64,000 nucleotides of DNA from Glycine soja (GCF_004193775.1 NC_041019.1:11952204-12016203); one strand, 5' to 3'; positions 1 through 18,403 are shown, numbered from the stretch's first letter. Notes: generated by a model from the sequence alone, not told the origin. Translations and numbers: made by a program.

Positions 1-37
1 GTAAACTTATCAGACTACAATGATAACAATCCTATAC

Positions 38-4965
<4,928 letters not shown>

Positions 4966-5506
4966 TTTCCCCTGACACCCACAAATTCTCCAAAACTTCC
5001 CTATGGGGTGAAGATCAAGCCCAAACTTAACAAAACCTAGTTCCCAAATTCTACTCCTTCAATAAAATAAAATGAAACAAATATTTTTACACCCTTACTC
5101 TCACCCACATTTCCCCCACCTACCCCTGCTCATTATCACAAACCCACAACAATCCCAGCAGCTTATTCTCCCTTCTTCCCCCAAACCCTTCTTCACCAAA
5201 CATAGAACCCAATTGGGATCCCACATGCACCTTCCTTCCCTTTCCAAAGCCACAATCTTCAAAACCAAAAACCACCACCCTTTATTATTATCATACACTC
5301 CACCACCCCACCAGCAAAAGCGCCCTCATTTCCACACAAAAACCCACCTTTCAGCTACTCTCAACAGAAAAACCACAATTTGTCACACCCCACAAAGCCA
5401 ATCCGCAAGAACAACAGCAGAAAGCAGGTGCCAAGAGCGTGGAGTGCACAAGATCTGCGTACACCGACAATGAGAGAGAGAAACGAGAGAGAGAGAGAGA
5501 GAAGTG
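4966..5506 (-). promoter_or_regulatory. 5' leader of the MAP kinase gene, CT-rich
   Basis: Read on the minus strand, the bases before the kinase ATG hold a pyrimidine-rich CT repeat (GA on the plus strand at about 5472-5502), typical of plant 5' UTRs. Several upstream ATGs occur, and a 65-codon upstream frame lies at 5298-5101. No splice sites were clear enough to decide whether a leader intron removes that frame. The transcription start is not defined by the sequence. Confidence 0.5.
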
Positions 5507-5900
5507 AAATTTTTATTAGAATTTTGAGGCTTAAATCTAGTTGGTGCCTTTAGTATATCTTATCTGTAACGTATATTCAGAGATACGTACCCAAATACAT
5601 ACACATACCAGTACGGTGATGATACGGTTCGCGTGGTATTGTTAATTGTTGCTTTATATTATATACGAAATTGCGGTGTGTGTTAATTTGGGAACGGGTG
5701 GAGGGTAGTTTGGTAAATTCAGTGTGGCACGGGGAGAGATTCTCTTCAGCTTTTGTAGAATTATTGTTGGCCTGTTCCCTCTGTGATTTACAGGTGGCAT
5801 GTTGGACGGGTATGTGACACGTGGCGTACTCTTAGAGGCTTGGTGTGGTGGGTGGAGGGTCCACGTGGCGGTGCTGAAATGTTGGAGGGTTAGTTTAGTG
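5507..5900 (-). promoter_or_regulatory. Putative MAP kinase promoter with two G-boxes
   Basis: The stretch is more GC-rich than the AT desert beyond it. Two CACGTG G-box/ABRE-type motifs, each read as CACGTGGC/G on the plus strand, lie at 5818-5823 and 5862-5867. A possible TATA box (TATATAA on the minus strand) is at 5665-5659. Motifs of this kind bind bZIP and bHLH factors; whether these are used here is inference. Confidence 0.45.
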
Positions 5901-8290
5901 TGATGCATCGTCTTATTATTTTATTTTATTTTTTGTCTGTATCTAGTGTGGAAGGATTAGGATGAAAATGTGGTGCCACTTAACTTTGCATGGGGTTCTT
6001 GTCTTTAATATTTGTGAAGTACATACGCTTTTTACGTTGTTATTTGATTTTAAACTACTATATCGTATATAAAAGATTTGTGGATTTTTATTACTAATAG
6101 TAAGTACATATTTTATTAGACTACTAGTAATTTTATGTTAATTTCAGCGAAATTTAATTTAATTTTTTAAAATAAGATATTAGGTTTGAATCTTTTAAAT
6201 AAAAAAGTAATTAAGAAAAAAATTCTCAATAAAAATAATTAATTAAATACACTCTAAACATTATTCATCGATAAAACTGGTAGGTAATTTATCGTCTGCC
6301 TATAACATAATTTAAAGATAATAATATATTATAAAGAATTTAAATTTTAATACACCGAATGTGTAAGTATATTCGTATAGTCAATTAATTGAAACTATTT
6401 TTTACATAAATTTTAAAATAGAATTTAATTAAAATATATTGCTAGTGTAAAAGTTTTCATTTTACTATCTAATTATCTAAATTATCATATGCTATAAGAT
6501 CAGGGATTTTAAAATCTATTTATTATTATTTTTGGTCCAATATATAAGAAATAAATAAATAATTCATCAAGATCATAAAATATAGTTAAGTTGACTAATT
6601 TTAATTAATAATACCCTAAATTTAAATTTCATTTAAGAAATATTCATAAAAGTTAAATAACTTAAGTAATAAATATATTTAATGACACTATTTGTAATTT
6701 AAGAAATATTTTTTTTACTAATGAGTGTAGCTCGAATTGTTTATATGTTAACAAGAATGAGTAATTCACGTTAATAGACTTTCACAATAAAATAAGAATA
6801 TAAAAGAAAATTAATCTCATAAAAGTCAAAAAGTATTCTCATTACCTCAAGTAAGTTCTTCATTCTGTGCAAAAAAAAAATGTCAAATAAGAAATTTGAG
6901 ATACCTCTGATTAAAAAAATGTTCATTGTAATTATATAATTATATATTTGCATATATATTTAAAAAATCATGTATATATATTTAGAAAGTCATACACATA
7001 TATTTAAGAAATAATGATTAATCCATATTAGAAGAATTTCATGTAATTATTGGTCATATATTTGTAAATATTTAAGAAATTGTATACATATTTAAAAAAA
7101 TTGTGTTCAAATCATATTATTATACTAGGATTTATTTTAGACATGAAATGATTAATTAGGAAAATTTCTTATAATAATTCTAAAGGTTTGTTGATCTTAT
7201 AATTTTTATATATTCTAACCATGAAGAAGCATATTCAAATTCCATTATTGATATGAAGTAGGTGATGAATTGAGTATTTTTAGCTTTATAAGTATTTGTA
7301 AATAGTTCTTTTAAAGTGTTTTTTTCATTTTGAGGTATGCCGACTGTGATAAATTTTGGAAGACCACCTCACCTAATTCTTTGTACCAAAAATAATTATT
7401 ATTGTGTTTTTAAAAGGCAAAAAGAAATATTATTGTTGACTATTTCAAAAACGATGGTCCAACATTTACATAATAATTATCTACTAATTATACTTACATA
7501 ATATAGTTATACTAATTAATAGTTTGGTCCCTTTAACATACAATTGAGATTGTAGTATCCTTGGCTATAAAAAGCAATACTAAGGAGAAGAATTAAACCT
7601 TTCAGTGGTACTCTACTTTTTTAAGAGGTTACTTTCATAATTTTCGATTGTAGATTTGTAGATATAACTTGCATTAAACAAATCCACTGATTATATTGAG
7701 AAATAAAAGTCTCTCAAAAAAAATATTGACCAATAAAAAAGTAATAGTAGTTGATAATAAATATTAAATTATTGACTATTAAGTAGCCAACCATATTAAA
7801 AACAGATGATAAATGTTTATATATATAGGATAGGAGTAACTAGTAAGTAGTAACCCAATAAATGTTATTGACCAAAGTGAGTAATAGTTATTGATAATTG
7901 ATAATAAATATTAAATTATAGTTGACCTGTAAAATATCAACTAAAAAAAAGGCATTCACGTATAACCGCTTAGTAGTTGGTGACCATCGTTATGGTTTCT
8001 TAATTATTTTTTTTATCCATTTTTAGAAGAATATTTTATTCTTATTTTTATGTTGTTCCCAAAAAAATTAACATTAAATATTAATTTTTTAAATATATAT
8101 ATATATATTGAATTTTTAGATATTGAATATATTTATCATAAATTAAACAAGATAATGATATACGTCATATTAAAAAATTAAAAATAATTTAATGTACAAA
8201 ATATAAATTACATTAGTACTATCTCTAGAATAGGAATATAAAAAGGACGGATGTTATTAACCAATTAAACGGGTGTATTTGTTGGCAACA
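5901..8290. other. AT-rich intergenic stretch without genes
   Basis: No supported coding frame was found. The sequence is AT-rich with short homopolymer and TA runs, for example (TA)n near 8093-8107. A sequence around 7727-7775 recurs in diverged form around 7868-7925, both with GATAATAAATATTAAATTAT, suggesting an old local duplication. Confidence 0.6.
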
Positions 8291-8294
8291 AATA

Positions 8295-10271
<1,977 letters not shown>

Positions 10272-10873
10272 TGTAATGGAATCCTAATTTGCGGATTCAA
10301 TTTTCAGCATCAACAAACTGGGGAACCTACTTAGGACTCTCTAAAATTGGGGAAAAAATGGGATTACAAAAGGAGATGGAAAGAACAACACCACAATCTT
10401 GAAAGATTGATAAGTTGAGGATGATTTGCCACAAAGAATAAAATTCTTTGGTAAGAACCTAAGTTTTCATACAAGAACCAAGAAAGATACTCTCTTAACT
10501 CTGTCTAATATGAAATTTCATAAAAACCAACAAAGTATTTAGAGTCTATTTATGACTCCTATTAATAACCCTAAATTGGGCCCAAGGCCCGATAACTAAT
10601 CTAATAATTAAAAGACTTAAAAATAACAATAAAAAGGTAGCAACCCATTACAAGTCTAAAAATAGGCCCAACATACAATTAAAAATGAAAATAAATCCTA
10701 TTTTAAAAGTTGGCTAAAATTTATGAACTTTCACTTCTTCTTTTTTCGCCATTTAAAAATTTAGTCTTTCGCCAAGCTCTTCTTTAAATCTCTTACTCTT
10801 TGTTTGAGTGATTGGTCCATCTATGTTGAGCCCACCTAAGCCAAACTCTTTCTCCTTGGATAATCCTCTATCA
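10272..10873 (-). repeat. 3' LTR of the Ty3/gypsy element
   Basis: Direct repeat of 15797-16415, diverged but alignable end to end; both contain the segment around CTAATTTGCGGATT and AAATTGGGCCCAAGGCCC or close variants. On the minus strand it begins TGATAGAGG right after the purine tract. The integrase reading frame runs across its border into the LTR. Confidence 0.88.
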
Positions 10874-11094
10874 TTCCCTCCTTCTTGGGAAGAATTCGCC
10901 CTCGAATTGATGTCAAAGGTACCTACATCACAAAGAGTCAAGTCAATAACATTAGAAGTGTTGTTTACACCATAGTCTAGTATTAAATCAATTTTATATA
11001 TATTATAGTTTATGCGTTTTAAAACTTGAAAAGGACCATCTCCCAATTCTTGAAGTTTAGATTTCCTTTTGGAAGTAAACTTATTCTTCCGCAA
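10753..11094 (-). pseudogene. Integrase C-terminus of the Ty3/gypsy element, running into the 3' LTR
   Basis: The frame encodes the end of a Ty3/gypsy pol protein, with the motif GPFQVLKRINYNIYKIDL typical of the SH3-like DNA-binding end of integrase and a final GPITQTKSK stretch. It is in the same frame as the upstream fusion frame but separated by a stop (apparently a tryptophan codon changed to TGA near 11105). Roughly the last 40 codons lie inside the LTR. Confidence 0.8.
10874..10890 (-). other. Polypurine tract of the Ty3/gypsy element
   Basis: On the minus strand the purine run AAGAAGGAGGGAA directly precedes the TGATAG start of the 3' LTR, the expected primer site for plus-strand DNA synthesis. 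Confidence 0.8.
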
Positions 11095-11106
11095 GTGAAT
11101 CCAAAC

Positions 11107-11691
11107 TCAATCACTTGGTTTGATAACCATTTTCTTTCTCCCCTTATTGGAATATCTAGCATATTGTTCAACCTTTTTCTCAATTTGTACTTTCACCTTC
11201 TCATGTAAAATCTTAACAAAGTTGGCTTTAAAAAGCCCATCCCTATTCATCATAGCAGAAGTGTTAGGCAAAGGTAACAAATTAAGAAGAGACAATGGAC
11301 TAGAATCGTAAACTACCTCAAAAGGAGAATAAGAAGTAGTAGAGTTTACTACAGTATTATAAGCAAATTTAGCGTGGGGTAGGCATTCCTCCCAAGCTTT
11401 CAAATTTTTACCTACCAAGCACCTTAGAAGTTGAGATAGAGTTTGATTTACCAGAATGATGGGCATAGCACATGGGCTCAAACATTCTCTAACCCATCCT
11501 TTTTCCATCAAGCTCTCCACTTGTCTTTGGCTCTCTTTTGTCTCTTTTGAATTACTTCTATATGCTGGCCTATTTGGTGTGGAAAATTTCGACATGAGAT
11601 CAATTTGGTACTCTATCCCTCTCAAAAGAGGCAACCCATAAGGGGGGTCTTTGAGGAAGACAACCCCAAACTTCTTCAATAATTCTTCCAC
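11107..11691 (-). pseudogene. In-frame fusion of RT N-terminus to integrase C-terminal half
   Basis: The 194-residue frame begins as the linker and first RT strand of Ty3/gypsy pol (GIEYQIDLMSK, NRPAYRSNSKETKE, EKGWVRECLSPCAMPIILV), then changes without a frameshift to the distal integrase core and linker (LSQLLRCLVGKNLKAWEECL, SPFEVVYDSSPLS). The whole YxDD palm region, RNase H and the integrase zinc and D,D part are absent. The junction is near 11440-11450. The product has no catalytic centre. The join is an internal deletion, probably through short homology or template switching. Confidence 0.85.
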
Positions 11692-11969
11692 ACTAGAGGA
11701 AAAGAACTAGCAATAGAAAACAAACGGTAATCACGAGGAATTAGTAAATACATAGGTTGCCTAGCTAGCATCACTCTCTTTACCTCTTTTTCTCTCATGA
11801 ACAAGCTTTGTATTTTTCTCTCTTAATTTTCATCTTTTTTTACGGTTTCACTCCTTTTTTTTTTATCTCCACTCTTTTCTTTCTTTTCTCTCCTTTCACA
11901 TTTCTTTTTTTTTTTCACTTTTGATTTTCTCTTCTTTTCTCTCTTGTTCTCTTTTCTCGCTCATTTTTA

Positions 11970-12340
11970 TTTGATCCTCATAAAACTCACTTGGAGACAA
12001 AGGTTTGAGGGTAACCTTTTTCCCTTTATGTCACAAATGAAAATTTGTTTGTGACACATTATAGACAACATCCCTATCATACTGCCAAGGCCTTCCAAGT
12101 AAGAGATGGCTAGTCTCCATAGGGACAACATCAAACAGTATCTCATCAATATATTTTCCAATGGAGAAGCATATCAAAACTTATTTATCTACAACTAGCT
12201 CCTCATTCTCACTCAACCATTGTAGTTTGTAAGGCCTAAAGTGAGGGGAAGTTTTCAAAGCAAGCTTTTCAATCAATCTTCGGCTAGCTACATTAGTGCA
12301 ACTACCCCCATCAATAATCAAAGAGCATATTTTTTTTTCA
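11970..12340 (-). pseudogene. Aspartic protease remnant of the Ty3/gypsy element
   Basis: Minus-strand translation shows LIIDGGSCTNVAS followed by LLGRPWQYDRDV, the two signatures of plant Ty3/gypsy retropepsins, which process the Gag-Pol polyprotein. At least one in-frame stop lies between them. The bases left of it (11700-11960) are pyrimidine-rich and carry no recognisable domain. Confidence 0.75.
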
Positions 12341-12405
12341 TGACCTTGCACCTAGTATGAAAAATGTTCTCCCTTTGAGTTTCATCTCTATCCTTACACA
12401 CACTA

Positions 12406-13647
12406 TGATAATTGCTATGCTTACGTAATTTGAATATTTAAATCACATAACAATTATGTAATTTTCCTCTCTTTTATTGCTTTTTTTGTGTTAAAACATT
12501 AGGAATTTAACTTCTTTTGAGTTTTTGTCTAGTAAATGTTAAAGTTAGTTAATTTACAGTGTTTTGGGGTGTATTGTTTTTGTAGAATTACACAACAGGA
12601 AGCTTGGAAGAGGGTTGAAGAACTAGAGCAGCACACTCAGCGCGTCAACATCCGCTCAGCATGAGGAGCCAACTTGGAGGCCAGACTTAGCCCGCATTTG
12701 GCGGCTTAATGTGCATTTGGTAGCTTAGTCTGTATCTGGCGGCTTAGAACGTGATCACTTATGTCAGCTGGACTTTGCATGTGTGCTTAGCGGTAGATGC
12801 AGGCTTAGCGCGTAGTCAATGTTGAAAAACATGATTGTGCTGCGTTTTAAAGGGAGAAAAAGGGAAAATCAAGAGAATTTTTTTAGGGAGACCAAAATAA
12901 GAAGCTAGGGCACGAGAGAAGAGAGAAAACTCATTCACTTGGGGACCCTTTCCTCCATTTTCTTCCACACCTCTTATTTTCTTTTTGTATTAGTAAGCCT
13001 CTCATGACAATGAGAGACTAAACCACCCATTGTTGGAAGCTCAACAACCAAACACTCTTGATGTAATAATTCTAACTATCTATTTAATGTTATTTTGATA
13101 TTATTGTCTCTTTTTTGTGCTTATCATGTTTATGGCTTGATCACCCATGCTCATGTAGTGTTATAGGGTTTACGCATTGGAAAATATTTATCTCCTAAGA
13201 ACTTGAAAAGAACATCTAGGTAATCCATTTCTAGGGATAGAATGGAATTATTTAGACTTATTTATGCATCTTTGTTCTTAAAGCAAATTATTTGATATAA
13301 CTTTTAAGGGATTAGGAGTGAAATTAGGTAATTTAGGCTCTTTCACATGAGGGATCATGGTTAGGGTATGTTAATGGATGAATGTAATAATGGAAATAAC
13401 GTTAAATAGTGAAAAACCCTTAAAGTTGCATCAAGGGTAGTTTTGGTAGGTTGAGTCTCAACACGCTCCGTAATTCTACTTCAATCGACAACTCACCCCC
13501 TGAGTGTTTGTATTCTATCTCATTAATTGCTTAAAATTGGACATATACAAACTCTTAGTATAGTCAAAATCCTTGTAGACTCGATACTCAGTCTTACCAT
13601 TTTAATTACTACTTGAATGAATTGGTGCACTTGCCAATAGTCCAACA
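12406..13647 (+). repeat. Nested solo LTR of an Athila-like family
   Basis: The segment begins TGATAATTGC and ends GTCCAACA, and is flanked on both sides by the perfect five-base duplication CACTA (12401-12405 and 13648-13652). Its start, its end (TTGGTGCACTTGCCAATAG) and the repeated AGCGCG / GCTTAG motif at 12630-12830 match the LTRs of the 43.4-55.3 kb element read on the opposite strand. No internal region is present, so this is the product of LTR-LTR recombination. It interrupts the older Ty3/gypsy element between zinc knuckle and protease. Confidence 0.9.
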
Positions 13648-13652
13648 CACTA

Positions 13653-13880
13653 CCCATTAACCTCCTAACCATCAAAAGATCACCTTCCAGGGGTTGTACA
13701 TCACATCCACTTTCACTCTCACTAGAAGAACTAGAAGAGCTAGAAGAAAATGCACTAGTGATATCCTCATTACCCAACACAACCATAGTTCTTTTGTTAC
13801 GTCATCGAGAGACAATATGACCCTTTCCAAAGCACTTAAAACATTTTAATACAACTCATTTTTGAAGAAGTGAGAGTAGG
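13653..13880 (-). pseudogene. Gag 3' part with CCHC zinc-knuckle remnant
   Basis: On the minus strand a serine-rich acidic stretch (13680-13780) follows the remnant CFKCFGKGHI of a C-x2-C-x4-H zinc knuckle near 13800-13850, the RNA-packaging motif of Gag. The frame is broken. Confidence 0.6.
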
Positions 13881-14860
13881 GTTAGAATTATTTTTACCAA
13901 GGGCAACACCATTTTCATGAGATTTGAATGAAGATCCTTCCTCCTTCTTGAATGTCTCCTTATCCTTCCAAGTTTAAGAGTCATAGGGGGATTTCTTGTA
14001 TATTTGTTTCCTCTTTAATTGTTGTTCCACCTTTATAGCTTGATGAATGAGATCCTCAAAGAGGCATAGTGGTGTAACTCTACAATGTCTTGGATCTCCC
14101 TATTGAGACCATGCAAAAACCTTGTCATGGTGGTCTCTTGAGACTCCTTAATTTAAGCCCTAATCAAGGAAATCTCCATCTCTTTGTTATACTCATCCAC
14201 ACTCTTATTTCCTTGAGTTAGTCTTTGAAGCTTGTTGTGAAGGTCTCTCTCATAATAGGACGACACAAATCTCTCTTTCAAAACTCTCTTCATGTCTTGC
14301 CACGTATTAATCAAAGGTCTTCTCATCCTCTCAACATCACTACTCATTTGATTCCACCACACTAAGGCATATCCCTCAAACTCCCAGGGGGCCAATTTGA
14401 TCTTCTTTTCTTCATTGTAGTTGTAGCAAGCAAAGACTTGCTTGACCTTCAAGATACACTTCTGGATCATGAGTCACTTTAAAAGTAGGGATTTTTACCT
14501 TCACTCCCTTAATCCCTTCCTCTCTTTGTCTACCTCCATATCTTCTATGATTTCTTCCCTCCCTATACCTCTCATTCCTCCTTCCTTCCTCATCCTCTTC
14601 ATACCCCTCATATTCTTCATGAGAAGAATTAGATGATTTGCCTCTCTTTTTCGCTCTATATTTTCAATCCTTACACTTAAAGCTTCACAACTCCTATGTA
14701 TGCTTCCCAAACTCTCCTCATTCTTCTTTCTCATTCTTCCCATCCTTTTTTCATCTTCATAACTCATTCTTTTCATTTGATCACCAAGTCTAATCATCTC
14801 CGCCATGAGCCTTGTAGTTTTTGGAGATGGTGGAGTAGCATCTCCACTTGTAGAAGCCAT
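13881..14860 (-). pseudogene. gag of the Ty3/gypsy element (decayed)
   Basis: The likely start ATG is at 14860-14858 (MASTSGDATPPSP). It is followed by a charged coiled-coil-like region rich in K, E, R and M and then the Retrotrans_gag core (WEFEGYALVWWNQM, INTWQDMKRVLKERFV, RLTQGNKSVDEYNKEME). Gag forms the virus-like particle that packages element RNA. Frame changes near 14490 and stops near 14152 show decay. The purine-rich coding strand explains the long pyrimidine runs on the plus strand. Confidence 0.8.
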
Positions 14861-15782
14861 ACCTACAAGTAAAGTTAGTGCACAAGTAATAAACAAAATA
14901 GGACCTCACAACTCAAACTTAGTGTTTCACTCAAGTTCGTTCATGTATCACTCTTTCAAGGCTTTTTCTTTTATAATATGCACTCTTGCCTTTTACCACT
15001 CTATCTTCTCTTCAGTTGTTAAGGAGAACCTTCAAACTCAAAATCAAGAAGTATTCAAATTTGAAATATGTCACAAATAAAAACTCAACTCAAGAAGCCA
15101 ATAATAGAAATACTCTATAAGACAAAACTAAGGAATTTAAAGACAAGCAAAAATAATGAAAGGAATACTCAAAAGGAATGTCAAGGAAGACAACAAACTA
15201 GAAAACTCCAAAATCAAGAAAAAGAATTTTCCAAGAATTGAACTATACTAGATGTAAATAGCCAACAAGACACGATTTTTTTTTAAATATAGGTATGTGA
15301 AAACAAGAAAGACTCTAAATGCAAAACCTTTTTTGCATTTTTTTTGGCTTCCTTTTTGCATCTCTGCACTTTTTTTTGCATGAAATTCAAATTTGAACAC
15401 AAAGTAGAGATTGGAAAAATCCAAATCTAGGCTATAGTAGAATTTTTATTCCAAATTTGAAAATCTAATTCAGAACTTCAATTGTCCAAATCTGGATTTT
15501 AACAAAATTTTGGCTCCAAATTTGAAAACTGAATTTCTTTCTTTTTTTTACTTCTTTCTTTCCTTTTTTGCATGAATTTTGATAGTATATATAAAAAAGA
15601 AGATAAAAAGATATTGATACTAGATAGAGTTCAAAAAAGAAAGATAAACTCAAAGAAATATAACAAAAGAAGATGAAATAATAATATAGAGTTAAACAAA
15701 AGGGAAAAAACAAACAAAGGAAGAAACACACAAGAAGAAAGAAAACACAAAGGATAGATCACACTTGATTTCAAGAACCGAA
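14861..15782 (-). other. 5' untranslated leader of the Ty3/gypsy element
   Basis: This lies between primer binding site and gag start and shows no coding domain. It contains T-rich runs and repeated CAAATTTGAA-type segments at 15370-15530, consistent with an untranslated leader. Confidence 0.6.
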
Positions 15783-15794
15783 GCTCTGATACCA
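15783..15794 (-). other. Primer binding site, initiator tRNA-Met type
   Basis: On the minus strand TGGTATCAGAGC follows the 5' LTR end (..TATCA) after two bases. This is the complement of the 3' end of plant initiator methionine tRNA, the usual primer of many plant LTR elements. Confidence 0.9.
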
Positions 15795-15796
15795 AT

Positions 15797-16415
15797 TGAT
15801 AGAACCCTAATTTGCGGATTTATATTTTAGCATCAGCAAACTAGAAAACCTATTTGGGACTCTCTAAAATTGGGGAAAATATAAAGGAAAAAGCAAAATT
15901 ATTAAAGGAGATTGAAATAACAACGCCATAATCTTAGAAGATTAATAAGTTGAGGATGATTCGTCACATAGAATAAAATTATTTGATAAGAACTTAAGGT
16001 TTCACATAAGAACCAAGAAATGCACTCTCTTAACTATGTCTAATATGAAATTTCATCAAAAACTACTAACAAAGTATTTAAGGAGTCTATTTATAACTCC
16101 TACTAATAATCCTAAATTAGGCCCAAGGCCCAATAACTAAACTAATAATTAAAAGACTTAAAATAATAATAAAAAGGTAACAACCCATTACAAGTCCAAA
16201 AATAGGCCCAAAATACAATTAAAAATAAAAATAAATCTTATTCTAAAAGTTTGTTAAAATTTATGAGCTTCACTTGTTCTTCTCTTTCCTCCATGAGAGA
16301 ATTTAGTTTCTCGTCAAGCTTTTCTTGAAATCTCTTACTTCTTGCTCAAGTGATTGGTCCATCGATGTTGAGTCCACCCAAGCCAAACTCTTCCTCCTTG
16401 GATAGTTCTATATCA
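15797..16415 (-). repeat. 5' LTR of the Ty3/gypsy element
   Basis: Partner of 10272-10873. It begins and ends with TG..CA, adjoins the primer site, and is bounded on the right by unrelated sequence. A likely promoter for element transcription. Confidence 0.88.
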
Positions 16416-16599
16416 AGTTTTCTCTAAGGCTTTCGATCAATTGGCTGGTGGACCATATATAGTCATGATAGAGGTGTCTTTTTAATCATTATGGTGATGC
16501 GCATATCATCGATCAATATACATATATAGGTGAGCAGGGTTGAATCAAGTCAATTTGGTAGTCAAATAAAAATTGAATTGGGTGAACACTACTACAAAT

Positions 16600-16890
16600 T
16601 ATGCATTCAACATTGCCAATTAAACATCTATTACAAGAAAAAATGATGTTAAATTGTTCACGGTGACAATTTTGTAAATAAATGGATGTTGTTAACATCG
16701 GTTTTTGAAAAACAAATGTTACTAACATAAACTTAACATCGATTTTCAAAAAATCAATGTTGCTAGCCTAAACTTAACATCGATTTTCGAAAAACCAATG
16801 TTGATAGTACAATCTTAGCATCGGTGTTTGAAAACCGATGTTATGGAATGCATCATTAACATCAATTTTATTTAAAAACCAATGTTGGCT
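16600..16890. repeat. Left subterminal inverted-repeat array of the CACTA element
   Basis: Short units of the form AACATCGATTTTC / AAAACCGATGTT repeat in both orientations every few tens of bases. In En/Spm elements such arrays are binding sites for the TNPA/TNP1-type protein. Confidence 0.85.
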
Positions 16891-17129
16891 CTTTTATAAA
16901 AATACAGGTGTGCCTTACTATCTTAAGCTCACTTTGAAACCTTGGCCTCACTCTCTCAAACCCCTACCCTCCAGTTTGTCCTTCTCCCGTTGCCCTTCTT
17001 CGTGTGAACATCTTTGTGGCTCTTGTCGTTGCCGCCGATATCATAGAAGCATGAAGGAAGTAGAAGCACAAAGCCTTTGCCCTCGTCGTTGTTGCTGCCA
17101 TTTCAGGTGTTTTTGCTATTTTCTATTGC

Positions 17130-18292
17130 ACCTGTAATGTCGTGTGAAGGTGTTGTTGTTGAGAAAGGTTTTGAGGATAATAAGGTTGATGCAGGGAAGT
17201 GGGTGGGTGAACAAGTTATACCTTTGAAGGACAAGGTGCAAGTCACTGTGGATTTAAGAGTGCTAGAGTCAAGATATAATAGAAAACTTGGGATCTTTCA
17301 GGTGCTTATCTCTTTGTCCAATTCACTTCAATTTTTAGTTTTACTTGTTCAACTTCTTCTTTGAATTTAAATTAATAGAATGCAATGGCAAACTAATTTA
17401 TAGGGGTACATGTGCGCTCTAACTGCAATTGAGATTACACACATGAAATTATACAAGGTTGCTTGCTTTTGTGGTGCTACTATTAGGCCCAAAGCTTAAA
17501 GTAGATTAAGGGTAGGTTTTTGGAATAATTTCTCCATAAGCACTTATAGGAGAAGAAAATAAGTAAATTGGATTGAGTTTTTCCACAAGTTAAAACCAAC
17601 TTGTGCATTTCAATGTTTTTTTTTTACTCTTAGAAGTGGTTATTCACTGATGAATATTGTCATTTAATTATGTGAAAATTTGTTTTTATGGCTAAAAGAA
17701 AGGATTTTGATTCTCTAACGAAACACTATACTACAATGGTAGAATAAGGTCTTCTGTTGGGAAATATGCTAATTGTGCCTAGTAGTTTTGACTTTGAAGA
17801 TGGATCTATATGGAAACTTGTTTTAAATGGTTTAAAGTAACTCAGTGATTAGAACCCAAAAGAAGTTCTATTAGAGACTCAATAATTTCATAGGACTTTG
17901 CATGATGATAATTCAAACTTTTGGGTTAAGTAGTTTTTGGAATGTTATTTTTGTTTCCACTATGGTTACTATCAGTATGGCATAAGCATTCTGAAATGTT
18001 TGTTATATTTATTGGACAAAAATTGGAATTAATTGTACTTGTTTCATGATTTCTTCAACGCATGTTAGTGCATGTTGTAAAATTATTGTTGCTTTATAAT
18101 TTGTATCGTTAGTTATCTTACTAGACAAATGTAACTACTGATGATGAATACAAATTATATAGTTTATAGTTTCTTGTAGCTTGCTTTTGAGTTTCTTCAT
18201 TAATTTCTATTATTTTATAGATCAGGGTAGATTTCCTATTGTCTAATGGTGAAGCTATTGCAAGCTCAACTCAACCTTAAATGTTAAGATTC
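17130..18292 (+). pseudogene. Captured seipin-like gene fragment (two exons and an intron)
   Basis: Exon A, ending at 17301, encodes a stretch with KDKVQVTVDL and ESRYNRKLGIFQ, followed by a GT donor. Exon B starts at 18221 after TTATAG and reads VDFLLSNGEAIASSTQP, a stop, then MLRFRSEPIH. Joined in phase, the two match my memory of the lumenal domain of plant seipins, ER membrane proteins that shape lipid droplets. An intron of about 920 bases is retained, so capture was at DNA level. The stop (apparently Cys to TAA), the lack of other seipin parts and the position inside the CACTA borders mark it as a passenger fragment. The family call rests on remembered motifs. Confidence 0.65.
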
Positions 18293-18403
18293 AGAAGTGA
18301 GCCTATCCACCTAATCACTTCAACTTGTAGTTTTACTTGTTCAACTATTTCTTTGGATTTAAATTAATAGAATTCAATGCAAATTGATTAATAATGGTAC
18401 ATG
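17325..18403. repeat. Pair of duplicated segments inside the CACTA element
   Basis: 17325-17412 and 18316-18403 are near copies; both hold TTTTACTTGTTCAACT and TTTAAATTAATAGAAT-type sequence. One lies in the intron after exon A, the other just after exon B, suggesting local duplication or shuffling during capture. Confidence 0.75.

Larger units (their letters stand above)
10272..16415 (-). mobile_element. Ty3/gypsy LTR retrotransposon, internally deleted, with nested solo LTR
   Basis: Two direct LTRs flank an internal region read on the minus strand in the order PBS, gag, zinc-knuckle remnant, protease, RT/integrase fusion, integrase C-terminus, PPT. LTR ends are TG..CA on both strands. Length is about 6.1 kb, of which 1.24 kb is a later solo-LTR insertion. 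Most of reverse transcriptase, all of RNase H and the start of integrase are missing, so the copy cannot move by itself. The five bases flanking the two LTRs (TGAGT left, AGTTT right) do not match cleanly, so no target duplication is claimed. Confidence 0.9.

Noticed and set aside
5072..5473. 133-codon plus-strand frame rich in H, P and T
   Set aside because: It is antisense to the kinase leader and contains only low-complexity sequence.
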